64,000 bases of DNA from Anaerolineae bacterium. GTDB taxonomy: Bacteria > Chloroflexota > Anaerolineae > Aggregatilineales > Phototrophicaceae. The translations under genes were made by a program, and so were the position numbers. Of the stretch, positions 18,854 to 26,886 are shown in pieces. The first letter of the stretch is position 1; the number at the start of each line of letters is the position of its first letter. The notes beneath the pieces are model-generated. The model worked only from the letters and a program-made list of their open reading frames with translations. It made no database searches and had not been told where the DNA came from. Location: positions 62,001-126,000 of the forward strand of contig JAJECX010000042.1 of assembly GCA_022821805.1 (NCBI GenBank). The letters are read 5' to 3'.

Positions 18854-21800
18854 CTAACCGGACACGCACTCCAGACGATAAGATTGACGCTCGGCGCAGG
18901 TGAGTTGGCGGATGTAACGGTTGGCGCGCGCCCACTCGATCAAGCCATCCGCCGTCCGCTTGATGCGCCAGCGGCGCAAGACATAATCCTGACCGGCGGA
19001 GACGCCAAAGGATTCGCCAGGACCAAGCACGATTTCCTGTATCCAGTCGCCGTGCTGCTCAAAGCGATTGATCTCCTCGCCAGAGGCGATATCCCACATG
19101 CGCGCCGTAGTATCCGACGAAGTCGTCAGGAGTGTGCTGCTGTCTTCAGTGATGTCGATGCCGAAGGTATTGCCGGCGTGGCCCACAAATTGGCGTAGCT
19201 CCGCGCCGCTCGCGACGTCCCACATGCGAACCGTGCCGTCCCACGATGTGCTGATGATGAATTCGTTGTTGGGCGCCAAGCGCGCGTAATTGACAATATG
19301 GCTGTGCCCTTCGAAAGTCTGCAGCAGTTCGCCGCTATCGACATTCCAGAGTCGTACCGTGAGATCATTACGCCCCCAACCGCCGCTGGCGCTCACCATG
19401 AGTTTGCCATCGTCGCTGACATGCACGCCATTTACCGGGTCCGCATGCCCGCTGTATTCGCGCAGGACCTCGCCCGTCTCGATATCCCACAGTCGGATGA
19501 GGTTATCGCTTGAGCCGGAGACGAATTGGGCGCCGTTCGGCAGCAGGTCAATCATATAAACGCGGGCATCCTCAAGCGTATAGCGCTGGACTTCGTCGCC
19601 AGTTTCCAGATCCCAGCGGCGAATGGTGCCATCCCAACTGGCGGAGAGCAACTGTTTTCCCTCCGCCGCGAAACGGACCGAATCGACAGTATCTTCATGG
19701 CCTTCCAGAGCCATCAGTTGCTCGCCCGTTGCCGCATCCCAAACGCGGGCGGTGGCGTCGAGAAGCGCCACTGAGTCTGGCCCGAAGAGCGGACCGGAAC
19801 CGGAAGCGACAAGGGCGCCGTCCGGACTGATATCAGCCGCCCAGACCCAATTCCTATGCCCGCTGTAAACCTGCGCCTGCGTACGATTGCGCAAATCCCA
19901 GAGGTAGGCTGAACTATCGGCTGGGCTGTCGCTGCCATCGGGGTAGGCGCCTGCTTCGCCCAAGCCAATCAGCAGGTATTCGCCATCCGGTGAGAACTCG
20001 ATGTCCTGAATGCGATCGCCAAAGCCCACGTAGCTGGTGACCAGGACCCCCTTGTTGATGTCCCAAATTCTCACGCTTTGATCGCGCGAGGCGGTCGCAA
20101 GCAGCGCGCCATCGGGAGAGAATTCAAGATTGGCGATCGTATCGCGATGCGCGTAAAGGCGCTGCCGCTCTTCTCCAGTTTCGGCGTCGTAGAGGCGCGC
20201 CGTGCCGCCGAGCGCCCCGCTCCAGGTGGTTGCCGCGATGGTCCCGCCATCCGGACTGAACTCAACATCGCGGACGAAACCAACGCCATCCGGCGGGATC
20301 GTCAACAAGTTATCGCCGCTGGCGACATCCCATAGCTGAATCGTGTTATGTTCCAGCGTCCGTTCGCTCTCGCTCACGCCGATTGCGGCTGACGAACTGG
20401 CGAGTCGGGCGCCGTCGACGCTGAAGCTGAGCTTGAAGACGTAATCAATATGCGCCTGCAAAACATGCAGGGCTTCGCCGCTGGCCGCATCCCACAGGCG
20501 CACAGTGGAATCGGCGCTTGAAGACGCCAGCGTCGCGCCGTCGGCGCTGAACTCGACATCGGTGACGATGTCCTCGTGTCCGCTGAGCCGATACTGTTCC
20601 GCGCCATCAGCGACCTGCCAGGCGCCAATCGCGCCGTCTGACATGGCAGCGGCAATTAGCGAATCGTCCGCGCTGAAGGCGACAGCGTTGACCGGACTGC
20701 CAGTCGCAACTGTGCGCAGGCTCTCTCCCGTGCTTGTGTTTACCAGATAGACTACGCCCTCGGAACCGGCATAGGCGCCGATAGAGCCATCCGAATTGAA
20801 AGCGACGCCAAGGATTGACCGCGGCGAATCTGTGAAGCGGAAGCGGGGACCGGGCGAAAAGGTGGAAGCGCCCAGGATGCGCAGCACTTCGGCTTCCGGC
20901 GGCTCAAAGGCGTAGCGCGCTTCAATCGCGACTGGCAGCGCCAGCGCCGGTTCATTCTCGCTGAGCGCGGTGCGAGCGTTGGCGGCCAGCGCCAGGCTCA
21001 GATTCTTGCGCTCGTTTGTCTCGGCGACATGCATCGCCTGCACTGCGATTTCACGCTGTTCATCGGCTATGGCGCGCTGGTCTTCCGCGATCACGCGCTG
21101 TTCATCGGCGCGGTCGCGCTCAGTCTCGGCAACATGCATCGCTTCAACCGCGATCTCGCGCTGGTCATCGGCTATGGCGCGCTGGTCTTCCGCGATCACG
21201 CGCTGCTCATCGGCTCGTTCGCGTTCGGTCTCGGCAATCGCGCGCTGGTCATCGGCTTTATTGCGTTGATCGAAAGCGAAGAGGCTCAAGATGACGGCGA
21301 GCACGGCCGCCACGCCGAAAATCGCCGCGGCGATGCGCATATTGCGCGCCTTCTGTCGCTCCAACTCCCGTTCGCGCTCTTGCCGCGCCCGTTCCTGCGA
21401 TTCGCGTTCATCGCGCAGCGCCAGACTGGCGGTCAGAAATTCGATTTCAAGCTGATTCAGTCGCAGGTTGGCGCCTTCAGACCACTCTTCGAAAGTAAGC
21501 AGGCGATTGCCCTGCATGAGATAACTCTTGTCTCCGCCAGCCGTCTCCCACTCGTGCGCGGCATTGAGCAGTTCGCGCTCCAACCGAATGTCATTGCGGC
21601 TCTCGGTCAACCATTCGCGCAGGCGATCCCAACGGCGAATCAGCGCCTCATGCGCCACCTCGACCGTGGGGCTGCGCGTGGCGTCATCGCGGTCAAAGGT
21701 GAGCAGGCGATAGCGCCCGAAACGGTCAATGACATCTTCGGCGACATCGCGGTCACCCAAGGTTAACAACTCGGTTTGCAGAATCCGACGGCGCGTATCT

Positions 21801-23623
21801 TCTTGTCCCTCACCCAAGGTGACGAGGCGCAAGAACATCTGCCGCGCCATGTTCTGGCCCTCCTTTTTGAAACGTTGGAAGACCTCTTCGGCGCGTTTCG
21901 CCAGCGCGCCCAGCGTGCCGCCTATATCCTGGTAAGCGGCAATGGTCAGCAGCGCGCCTTCGCGACGCTCAAAAAGCTCTGTCAAGGCATATTGCAGAAG
22001 CGGCAAGGCGCCCGGCTGCTCGCGGACATCTTCAATGATCGTATCAATCAGCCCTTCTTCAATGATGGCGCCGACGTTTTCAGCTGGTCCGTAGATCGTC
22101 TCGGCCAATTCTTCGTCGTTCAGCGGCAAGACCAATTCCGTACGCGCTCGAATGAGTTCGCCAAAACCCTGGTACAGAAGCGGTCGATCATAAAAGTCGG
22201 CGCGCAAGGTGGCGATGATCATGACGGGACTGTTCTCAGCGCTGACCGCGTTGAGGATCAGATCGAGAAACTGCTGACGGTCGCTCTCCAACTCCACTTG
22301 GGTGAAGAGCTCTTCAAATTGATCAATCATCAGCAGCAGTTTGCTGTCTTTAGAGGGCAATGCTTCATAAACGCCCTGAGCCAAGCCATCGACATGATCG
22401 CGCAGCGTCTCGACGACGCCGGGCAAAGGCGAAGTCGAAACACTAAGCAGGGCGGCGCCTAATTCCTCCAGCGGCACTTCGCCCGGGACCATTTCGGCGT
22501 AGAACCAATTCTCCGATCCCGGGATTCTGCCAGAGCGCAGCGCGGGCAAAACACCCGCTTTCACCAGGCTCGATTTGCCGCTGCCGCTGGGACCGATGAC
22601 GGCGAGGAAGTTATTCTCGACGACTGGCTCCTGCAATCGGTCCAACACGCGCTGAATCATGGCTGTGCGGCCAAAGAAATCAGCGTGATCCGCCTGTTGA
22701 AAGGCGCGCAAGCCCTTGTAAGGATTCTTCGTTTCCAGCAGCTCAAACTCGGAAAAGTCGAGCTCCTCCAGCTCGAACTCTTCAGTGGGCTGTCCATGGC
22801 GCAATGCCTGTTGAAACTCTCTCACCAGTTCCAGCGCGTCTTCGAAACGTTCGGCCGGCTCTTTGGCGGTGGCGCGCTGAATGATTGAATTGAAAGCGGG
22901 CGGCAGGTTCAGCGCATTATGGTCGAGCAATGGCAGCGGCTCGTTCAGATGCTTGTAAACGAGGGTGGCCAAGGTGAGGTCGGCGAAGGGGCGCAAGCCG
23001 GAGAGCATTTCGTACAGCGTGATGCCCAATGCATAGACATCGCTTTGCCTGCCCGCTTCGGCGCCGCGGATCTGCTCCGGCGCGAGGTACGCCATCGTGC
23101 CGACGATCGCTCCGTCCGGCGTGCCGTCATCGGCGCCCTCTTCCTTGGCGATACCGAAGTCGCTGAGGTAAGCGTTTCCATCTTCATCCAGCAAAATGTT
23201 GCCCGGATTCACATCGCGATGCACAACTCCGTTGCGGTGGGCAAATGTCAAAGCCGAACCAATCTGGTCCAGTATTTTCGCCGCAACATCCATTTCCAGC
23301 TTGCCTTGCCTCTCGATCAGATCGCGAAGGCTGCCGCCGCGCAAGTAGCGCATGACCAGACAAGTGCTATCCGGTTCGCGCCAATAGTCGTAAAGCGGGA
23401 CAATGTGGGGATGCTCCAGGCGCGCGACGACCTGCGCCTCGCTCTCGAAGCGGCGGATGAAATCGGGCTGGTTGGCATATTTCGGCAGAATGATCTTGAT
23501 CGCCACTTCCCGCAAGACCGCCTCTTGGCGGGCGCGGTAAACGACGCCATAGCCGCCCTGCCCCAACAGGTCTTCAAAGTCGTAAGACTTAACCGACTTG
23601 CCAGTTAAATCGAGTATTTCCAT
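18854..23623 (-). CDS. Ser/Thr kinase - nSTAND NTPase - WD40 fusion
   Basis: This 1589-residue protein begins with a kinase domain (1-270): glycine loop GQGGYG at 21-26, Lys43, HRD at 135-137, DFG at 155-157 and APE at 181-183. The catalytic-loop Lys is replaced (HRDVNPGN, Asn139). An nSTAND-type NTPase follows (about 300-770) with Walker A GPSGSGKS at 344-351 and Walker B LLLMIDQFEE with Asp434. After a hydrophobic segment comes a coiled coil of DQRAIA-type repeats (about 790-880). The end is 14 WD40 blades, enough for two seven-bladed propellers. I chose ATG 23623 because the promoter at 23674 leaves almost no leader for the upstream ATG 23662. Probably a signalling or threat-sensing switch. 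Confidence 0.9.
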   Translation of the reverse strand: MEILDLTGKSVKSYDFEDLLGQGGYGVVYRARQEAVLREVAIKIILPKYANQPDFIRRFESEAQVVARLEHPHIVPLYDYWREPDSTCLVMRYLRGGSLRDLIERQGKLEMDVAAKILDQIGSALTFAHRNGVVHRDVNPGNILLDEDGNAYLSDFGIAKEEGADDGTPDGAIVGTMAYLAPEQIRGAEAGRQSDVYALGITLYEMLSGLRPFADLTLATLVYKHLNEPLPLLDHNALNLPPAFNSIIQRATAKEPAERFEDALELVREFQQALRHGQPTEEFELEELDFSEFELLETKNPYKGLRAFQQADHADFFGRTAMIQRVLDRLQEPVVENNFLAVIGPSGSGKSSLVKAGVLPALRSGRIPGSENWFYAEMVPGEVPLEELGAALLSVSTSPLPGVVETLRDHVDGLAQGVYEALPSKDSKLLLMIDQFEELFTQVELESDRQQFLDLILNAVSAENSPVMIIATLRADFYDRPLLYQGFGELIRARTELVLPLNDEELAETIYGPAENVGAIIEEGLIDTIIEDVREQPGALPLLQYALTELFERREGALLTIAAYQDIGGTLGALAKRAEEVFQRFKKEGQNMARQMFLRLVTLGEGQEDTRRRILQTELLTLGDRDVAEDVIDRFGRYRLLTFDRDDATRSPTVEVAHEALIRRWDRLREWLTESRNDIRLERELLNAAHEWETAGGDKSYLMQGNRLLTFEEWSEGANLRLNQLEIEFLTASLALRDERESQERARQERERELERQKARNMRIAAAIFGVAAVLAVILSLFAFDQRNKADDQRAIAETERERADEQRVIAEDQRAIADDQREIAVEAMHVAETERDRADEQRVIAEDQRAIADEQREIAVQAMHVAETNERKNLSLALAANARTALSENEPALALPVAIEARYAFEPPEAEVLRILGASTFSPGPRFRFTDSPRSILGVAFNSDGSIGAYAGSEGVVYLVNTSTGESLRTVATGSPVNAVAFSADDSLIAAAMSDGAIGAWQVADGAEQYRLSGHEDIVTDVEFSADGATLASSSADSTVRLWDAASGEALHVLQAHIDYVFKLSFSVDGARLASSSAAIGVSESERTLEHNTIQLWDVASGDNLLTIPPDGVGFVRDVEFSPDGGTIAATTWSGALGGTARLYDAETGEERQRLYAHRDTIANLEFSPDGALLATASRDQSVRIWDINKGVLVTSYVGFGDRIQDIEFSPDGEYLLIGLGEAGAYPDGSDSPADSSAYLWDLRNRTQAQVYSGHRNWVWAADISPDGALVASGSGPLFGPDSVALLDATARVWDAATGEQLMALEGHEDTVDSVRFAAEGKQLLSASWDGTIRRWDLETGDEVQRYTLEDARVYMIDLLPNGAQFVSGSSDNLIRLWDIETGEVLREYSGHADPVNGVHVSDDGKLMVSASGGWGRNDLTVRLWNVDSGELLQTFEGHSHIVNYARLAPNNEFIISTSWDGTVRMWDVASGAELRQFVGHAGNTFGIDITEDSSTLLTTSSDTTARMWDIASGEEINRFEQHGDWIQEIVLGPGESFGVSAGQDYVLRRWRIKRTADGLIEWARANRYIRQLTCAERQSYRLECVSG
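20995..21245. repeat. 105-base tandem repeat in the kinase coiled-coil region
   Basis: TCATCGGCTATGGCGCGCTGG recurs with a spacing of 105 bases (21060 and 21165), encoding a 35-residue coiled-coil unit (core RADEQRVIAEDQRAIAD). Two nearly full units and partial copies are present. Unit gain or loss would keep the frame and change the linker length between NTPase and propellers. Confidence 0.7.
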
Positions 23624-23673
23624 GAATTTCCCCCCGGGGCAACAGTTAAAAAAGCTACGCATAAATTGGACTT

Positions 23674-23679
23674 AGTATA
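23674..23679 (-). promoter_or_regulatory. Extended -10 promoter of the kinase gene
   Basis: On the minus strand TGCTATACT gives an extended -10 (TGn-TATACT), with a weak -35 (TGCGCA) 16 bases upstream. The predicted transcript start is near 23667, leaving a leader of about 45 bases to ATG 23623. Confidence 0.45.
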
Positions 23680-24092
23680 GCACATTCGTAATTGTTGCGC
23701 ATCTTACCCGACGGGCGCCAAAGAGCGCGATGAAGCTTTCACTCATGCCGGCAGCGCCATCCCCGGGGTGCTGGAAAGCAATGGAAAATCATTCAAACTG
23801 TTATGACAAACACTAATGCGCGCGAATCCTGGCAAAACACCTCAGATATAGTATAGCCAGACTCGGCTCGCGGCAACCACTTCCAGCCCGCCGCCCCAGG
23901 GCAATCGCTTCAAAATCATAATGCGCCGTTCTCCACGAAAATTGCGAAAATCCAGAGGCTTTTCCTGAGGCGCTCGTTGAAAATGGTCTGTAAATTTCGG
24001 GCGATTCACCGAATCGCCCCTACAGATCACCAAAGTTACGGGGAAAATAGTCAATGCCAACGCAATTTCAATTTGATGCGCTTGGGACGATT
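23680..24092. other. Divergent intergenic region, about 410 bases
   Basis: It separates the kinase (minus) from the TolB-like gene (plus). It contains an AT-rich patch with overlapping TATA-like boxes on both strands near 23847-23855, and a REP-like palindrome at 23999-24024. I see no convincing gene in it. Confidence 0.5.
23999..24030. repeat. REP-like palindrome
   Basis: The arms GGGCGATTC (23999-24007) and GAATCGCCC (24011-24019) are a perfect 9-base inverted repeat around ACC. The flank CCCCTACAGATCAC is shared with the copy ending at 14763. It is followed by the start region of the TolB-like gene. Confidence 0.7.
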
Positions 24093-25055
24093 ATGTTTCG
24101 ATTCATTTGGCGCGCGGGAATCCTGGCGCTCTTACCCAGCCTGCTAACGGTGACGCTGGCTGTCGCGGCGGCCTCAAAGCTGCCTGCGAGCCAGGAGTTG
24201 GTCTTCGTCGCCAGGGCTTCCGGCCAGCTCCAGTTGATGATCGCCGACATGCGCCGGGGCATAAGAGCAGCGCTTACGCCAGCTGGCGGCGATGTCTTGC
24301 AGCCGAGCATATCCCCGCATTCACGAGAGGTGGTATTCGCCTCCCGCGCCGGCGGCGATTCTGAACTGTATCTGTTGCAGCCTGGAAACGCCGAGCCACG
24401 CCAACTTACCGAAAACGCTTACGAAGACACCCACCCGCAGTGGTCTCCCGATGGCGAGTCCATCCTCTTTCAAGCGGACCCGCAGGGCGTCTTTCAACTC
24501 TTCCTAATTGACGCTGATGGGAGCAACCGGCGCCAGCTCACAGCCAACGATACCGATTTCGCCCGGACATCCTGGTCGCCGGATGGCCGCTCGCTGGTTT
24601 ATGACGCCGGCGGAGATATTTTCCTCTACGATATCGCCAGCGGAACGAGCCGCGCATTGACCCATGACGAATACGGCGATTACGACGAATACTGGGATGC
24701 GCAGGCGGTTTGGTCGCCGGATGGCGCAACAATCGTCTACGATTCCTTTCGCGAAGGATCGTGGAATCTATACGAACTGGATATTGCCAGCGGGCTTGTC
24801 CGCGCTTTGACGCCGGCTGGCCGCGACGAGCAGCACGCGACCTTTACCAACCAACCGGGGCAAATTGCCTACCAGTCGGTGACGAAGTTTCCCGGTCTGT
24901 TGTTTCTGCTGGATCTCGACCGACCGTCTTACCAGCGCGCGCTGACGGTTCCGCCCGATTACGGCAGTCCGCTGCATCTGCTTTTCGGCAATCGCCAAGC
25001 GCTATCCATGGAGGGGATCGACATCCTGGAGCCGGATTGGCTGAGGCGCCCCTAG
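24093..25055 (+). CDS. Secreted TolB-like beta-propeller protein
   Basis: About 320 residues. ATG 24093 (GGGA 6 bases upstream) leaves a compact signal peptide, MFRFIWRAG then a hydrophobic core, with cleavage near AVAAAS. An in-frame ATG at 24054 would add 13 residues. The body has five to six PD40/TolB repeats with the recurring phrase WSPDG (for example HPQWSPDGESILF and RTSWSPDGRSLVY). Such propellers bind peptides, glycans or partner proteins outside the membrane. No enzyme motif is present. It has no obvious partner apart from the neighbouring propeller gene. Confidence 0.78.
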   Translation: MFRFIWRAGILALLPSLLTVTLAVAAASKLPASQELVFVARASGQLQLMIADMRRGIRAALTPAGGDVLQPSISPHSREVVFASRAGGDSELYLLQPGNAEPRQLTENAYEDTHPQWSPDGESILFQADPQGVFQLFLIDADGSNRRQLTANDTDFARTSWSPDGRSLVYDAGGDIFLYDIASGTSRALTHDEYGDYDEYWDAQAVWSPDGATIVYDSFREGSWNLYELDIASGLVRALTPAGRDEQHATFTNQPGQIAYQSVTKFPGLLFLLDLDRPSYQRALTVPPDYGSPLHLLFGNRQALSMEGIDILEPDWLRRP

Positions 25056-25071
25056 CGCGTCCGGCGCGGAC

Positions 25072-26712
25072 TCAGCCTGAACCGAGCGGCACGCCGTATA
25101 GAATCAACTCATGTTTGTCGGTAGAGACGGCAATCATCGCGCCATCGGGGCTGAAGCTGACGTCGTGGATCGCGCCATCGGCCTCGCGGGTCGCGACCAG
25201 TTGATGCGCCCGCGTATTCCAGATGGAGAATACGCCCTCAGCCGCGCCAACCGCCAGCATCGAGCCATCGGGGCTGAAGCCTAGCGAAGTAACGTTGCGT
25301 GTCGGCACGGGGTAACTGGCCAGTTGCGCAAACGAGGCAGGCTCAAGGATTACCAAGCTGTCGCCTGGAGGCGCTTGCGCCCAGGCGAATTGCCCGCCTG
25401 CCGGGCTGTATTCAGCCGCAGTCAGCGGAGACGCTACGCCAAAGCTGCCGAGACGCGCGCCGCTGCTCGCATCCCAAACTCGGCGACTGCCGTCGCCCGC
25501 TGTGAATACGGTGTTTCCATCCGGGCTGAAGGCAACCTTGCGAATAAGCTCGCCATTTCCGGATAGAATCGCCTGCTGCGCTACCGTCGGCAGATCCCAA
25601 ACAATGGCGGCAAAATCGCGATCCACATCGACATGGGTATAGGCTTCGCGGCCCGCGCTGACGAGGCGCTCGCCATCGGAGCTGAAAGCCAATGCCGAGA
25701 CCGGTCCAGCGTGTGCATTCAAAAAGAGGCGCTCGCTGAATGTCAATGGATCGCCAGCATGGATTTGCCAAAGCTGCAGCGCGCCGGTATCGCCGCCGAC
25801 GGCAATCTGATGGTGATTGGGCCGAAATGCCAGCGCGGAAATTCCGACTTCCAGTTCCAAAATCTGTGGCGCGAGGACTGGATGCCGCAGGTCATATACC
25901 CAAACGCCGTCGGACCCGGGCGCGCCCGCCGTTATCAGAAAGCGGCTATCGGAGGACCAGTCGTGAATCGGTTGGAAATTGCCTGATATGCGCCCGAATT
26001 CGCGCAGAAAGGGAATCACGCTCGCGCTTAGAACCTCTCGGCTGGGGAGCGGCGGCGGCGATTCCGGCGCGACATGGTAGCTGCCATCGCCCGCCTCGGC
26101 GATATAGCCGGTCTGCCCGTTGACGAGCGCCAGCCACCAAAGATAGCCATCAACGCAATCGGGACCGGCCGTTATATCCACAGTCCAACTAGCCGGAATC
26201 TGCAGCAGCGCCGAGGCCTTGATTGAAGGCTGCCCGCGCAAATTCAAATAGCTGCCCAAGATCTCGACAGTCATACCGGCGTTGATACGGGAACGCATAT
26301 AAGGTCCGCCAGTCGCCGCCGCCTCGCACAGCCGATTGGAATATTGTGACTCTGGTTCCGTGGCCGCTGCCGCGCTCGCCGCATCCACAAGTCCGCAATA
26401 GACTACAAGCGCGCTGTCGTTGGAGACGCGATAGTCGTATGTGACCGTGCTGTGCGTAAGCTGAAACTTGTAGCCGAGGACGGCGCCGCTTCCCGTGCTT
26501 GACGCGCTCGGGCAGCCCAGCGCGTCATTGGGGAAGTTCGTCTGTTCCCAGCGCCAATTCGACAAATTGCCAATGCCGACGGAATAACCCAGGCGGGCGC
26601 TCAAATCCAGCAGCGCCGCGTCGATTTGCGCTGGCATCCCTTGCGCAAGCGAAACCGAAGCGCAAAACAGCGAAATCAGGACGAAGCCGAGCTTTGAAAC
26701 ATTGGTCAACAT
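25072..26712 (-). CDS. Secreted SH3b plus WD40 propeller protein
   Basis: 546 residues. I chose ATG 26712 because it has AGGGA 7 bases upstream and starts a signal peptide (LGFVLISLFCASVSLAQG). An open frame extends 47 codons further up but would bury the signal. After a short N-terminal domain (SARLGYSVGIGNLSNWRW) comes an SH3b-like module (about 125-210, phrase LNLRGQPSIKASALLQIP). Six or seven WD40 blades follow, with FSPDGxxxxxAG-type repeats. It is probably periplasmic or extracellular. It is convergent with the TolB-like gene 16 bases away. Confidence 0.8.
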   Translation of the reverse strand: MLTNVSKLGFVLISLFCASVSLAQGMPAQIDAALLDLSARLGYSVGIGNLSNWRWEQTNFPNDALGCPSASSTGSGAVLGYKFQLTHSTVTYDYRVSNDSALVVYCGLVDAASAAAATEPESQYSNRLCEAAATGGPYMRSRINAGMTVEILGSYLNLRGQPSIKASALLQIPASWTVDITAGPDCVDGYLWWLALVNGQTGYIAEAGDGSYHVAPESPPPLPSREVLSASVIPFLREFGRISGNFQPIHDWSSDSRFLITAGAPGSDGVWVYDLRHPVLAPQILELEVGISALAFRPNHHQIAVGGDTGALQLWQIHAGDPLTFSERLFLNAHAGPVSALAFSSDGERLVSAGREAYTHVDVDRDFAAIVWDLPTVAQQAILSGNGELIRKVAFSPDGNTVFTAGDGSRRVWDASSGARLGSFGVASPLTAAEYSPAGGQFAWAQAPPGDSLVILEPASFAQLASYPVPTRNVTSLGFSPDGSMLAVGAAEGVFSIWNTRAHQLVATREADGAIHDVSFSPDGAMIAVSTDKHELILYGVPLGSG

Positions 26713-26749
26713 AGTTGTTCCCTTGCCTGGCGCCAAAGCTTGATGTTGG

Positions 26750-26755
26750 ATTATA
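26750..26755 (-). promoter_or_regulatory. -10 box for the SH3b-WD40 gene
   Basis: TATAAT on the minus strand lies 38 bases before ATG 26712. The -35 region is weak (CTAACG at 17-base spacing). It fits with the shorter start choice for that gene. Confidence 0.45.
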
Positions 26756-26833
26756 TCATGGCATACGCCGGCCGTTAGAGCGCTGGATAGCCTTTGATTG
26801 GCGAGCGTCAATTCTTGCAAGTCCAGGCGCAAT

Positions 26834-26861
26834 TTGACAAAATGATGGGGCATGGTAAAAG
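26834..26861 (+). promoter_or_regulatory. Promoter of the GAP1-like gene
   Basis: A perfect -35 TTGACA (26834-26839) is followed after 16 bases by TAAAAG (26856-26861, 4 of 6 matches to TATAAT). The predicted start near 26868 leaves about 19 bases before GTG 26887. This is the best sigma-70-type -35 noticed in the window. Confidence 0.55.
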
Positions 26862-26886
26862 AAGCGTAAGATAGAAAGTCGCTTCA

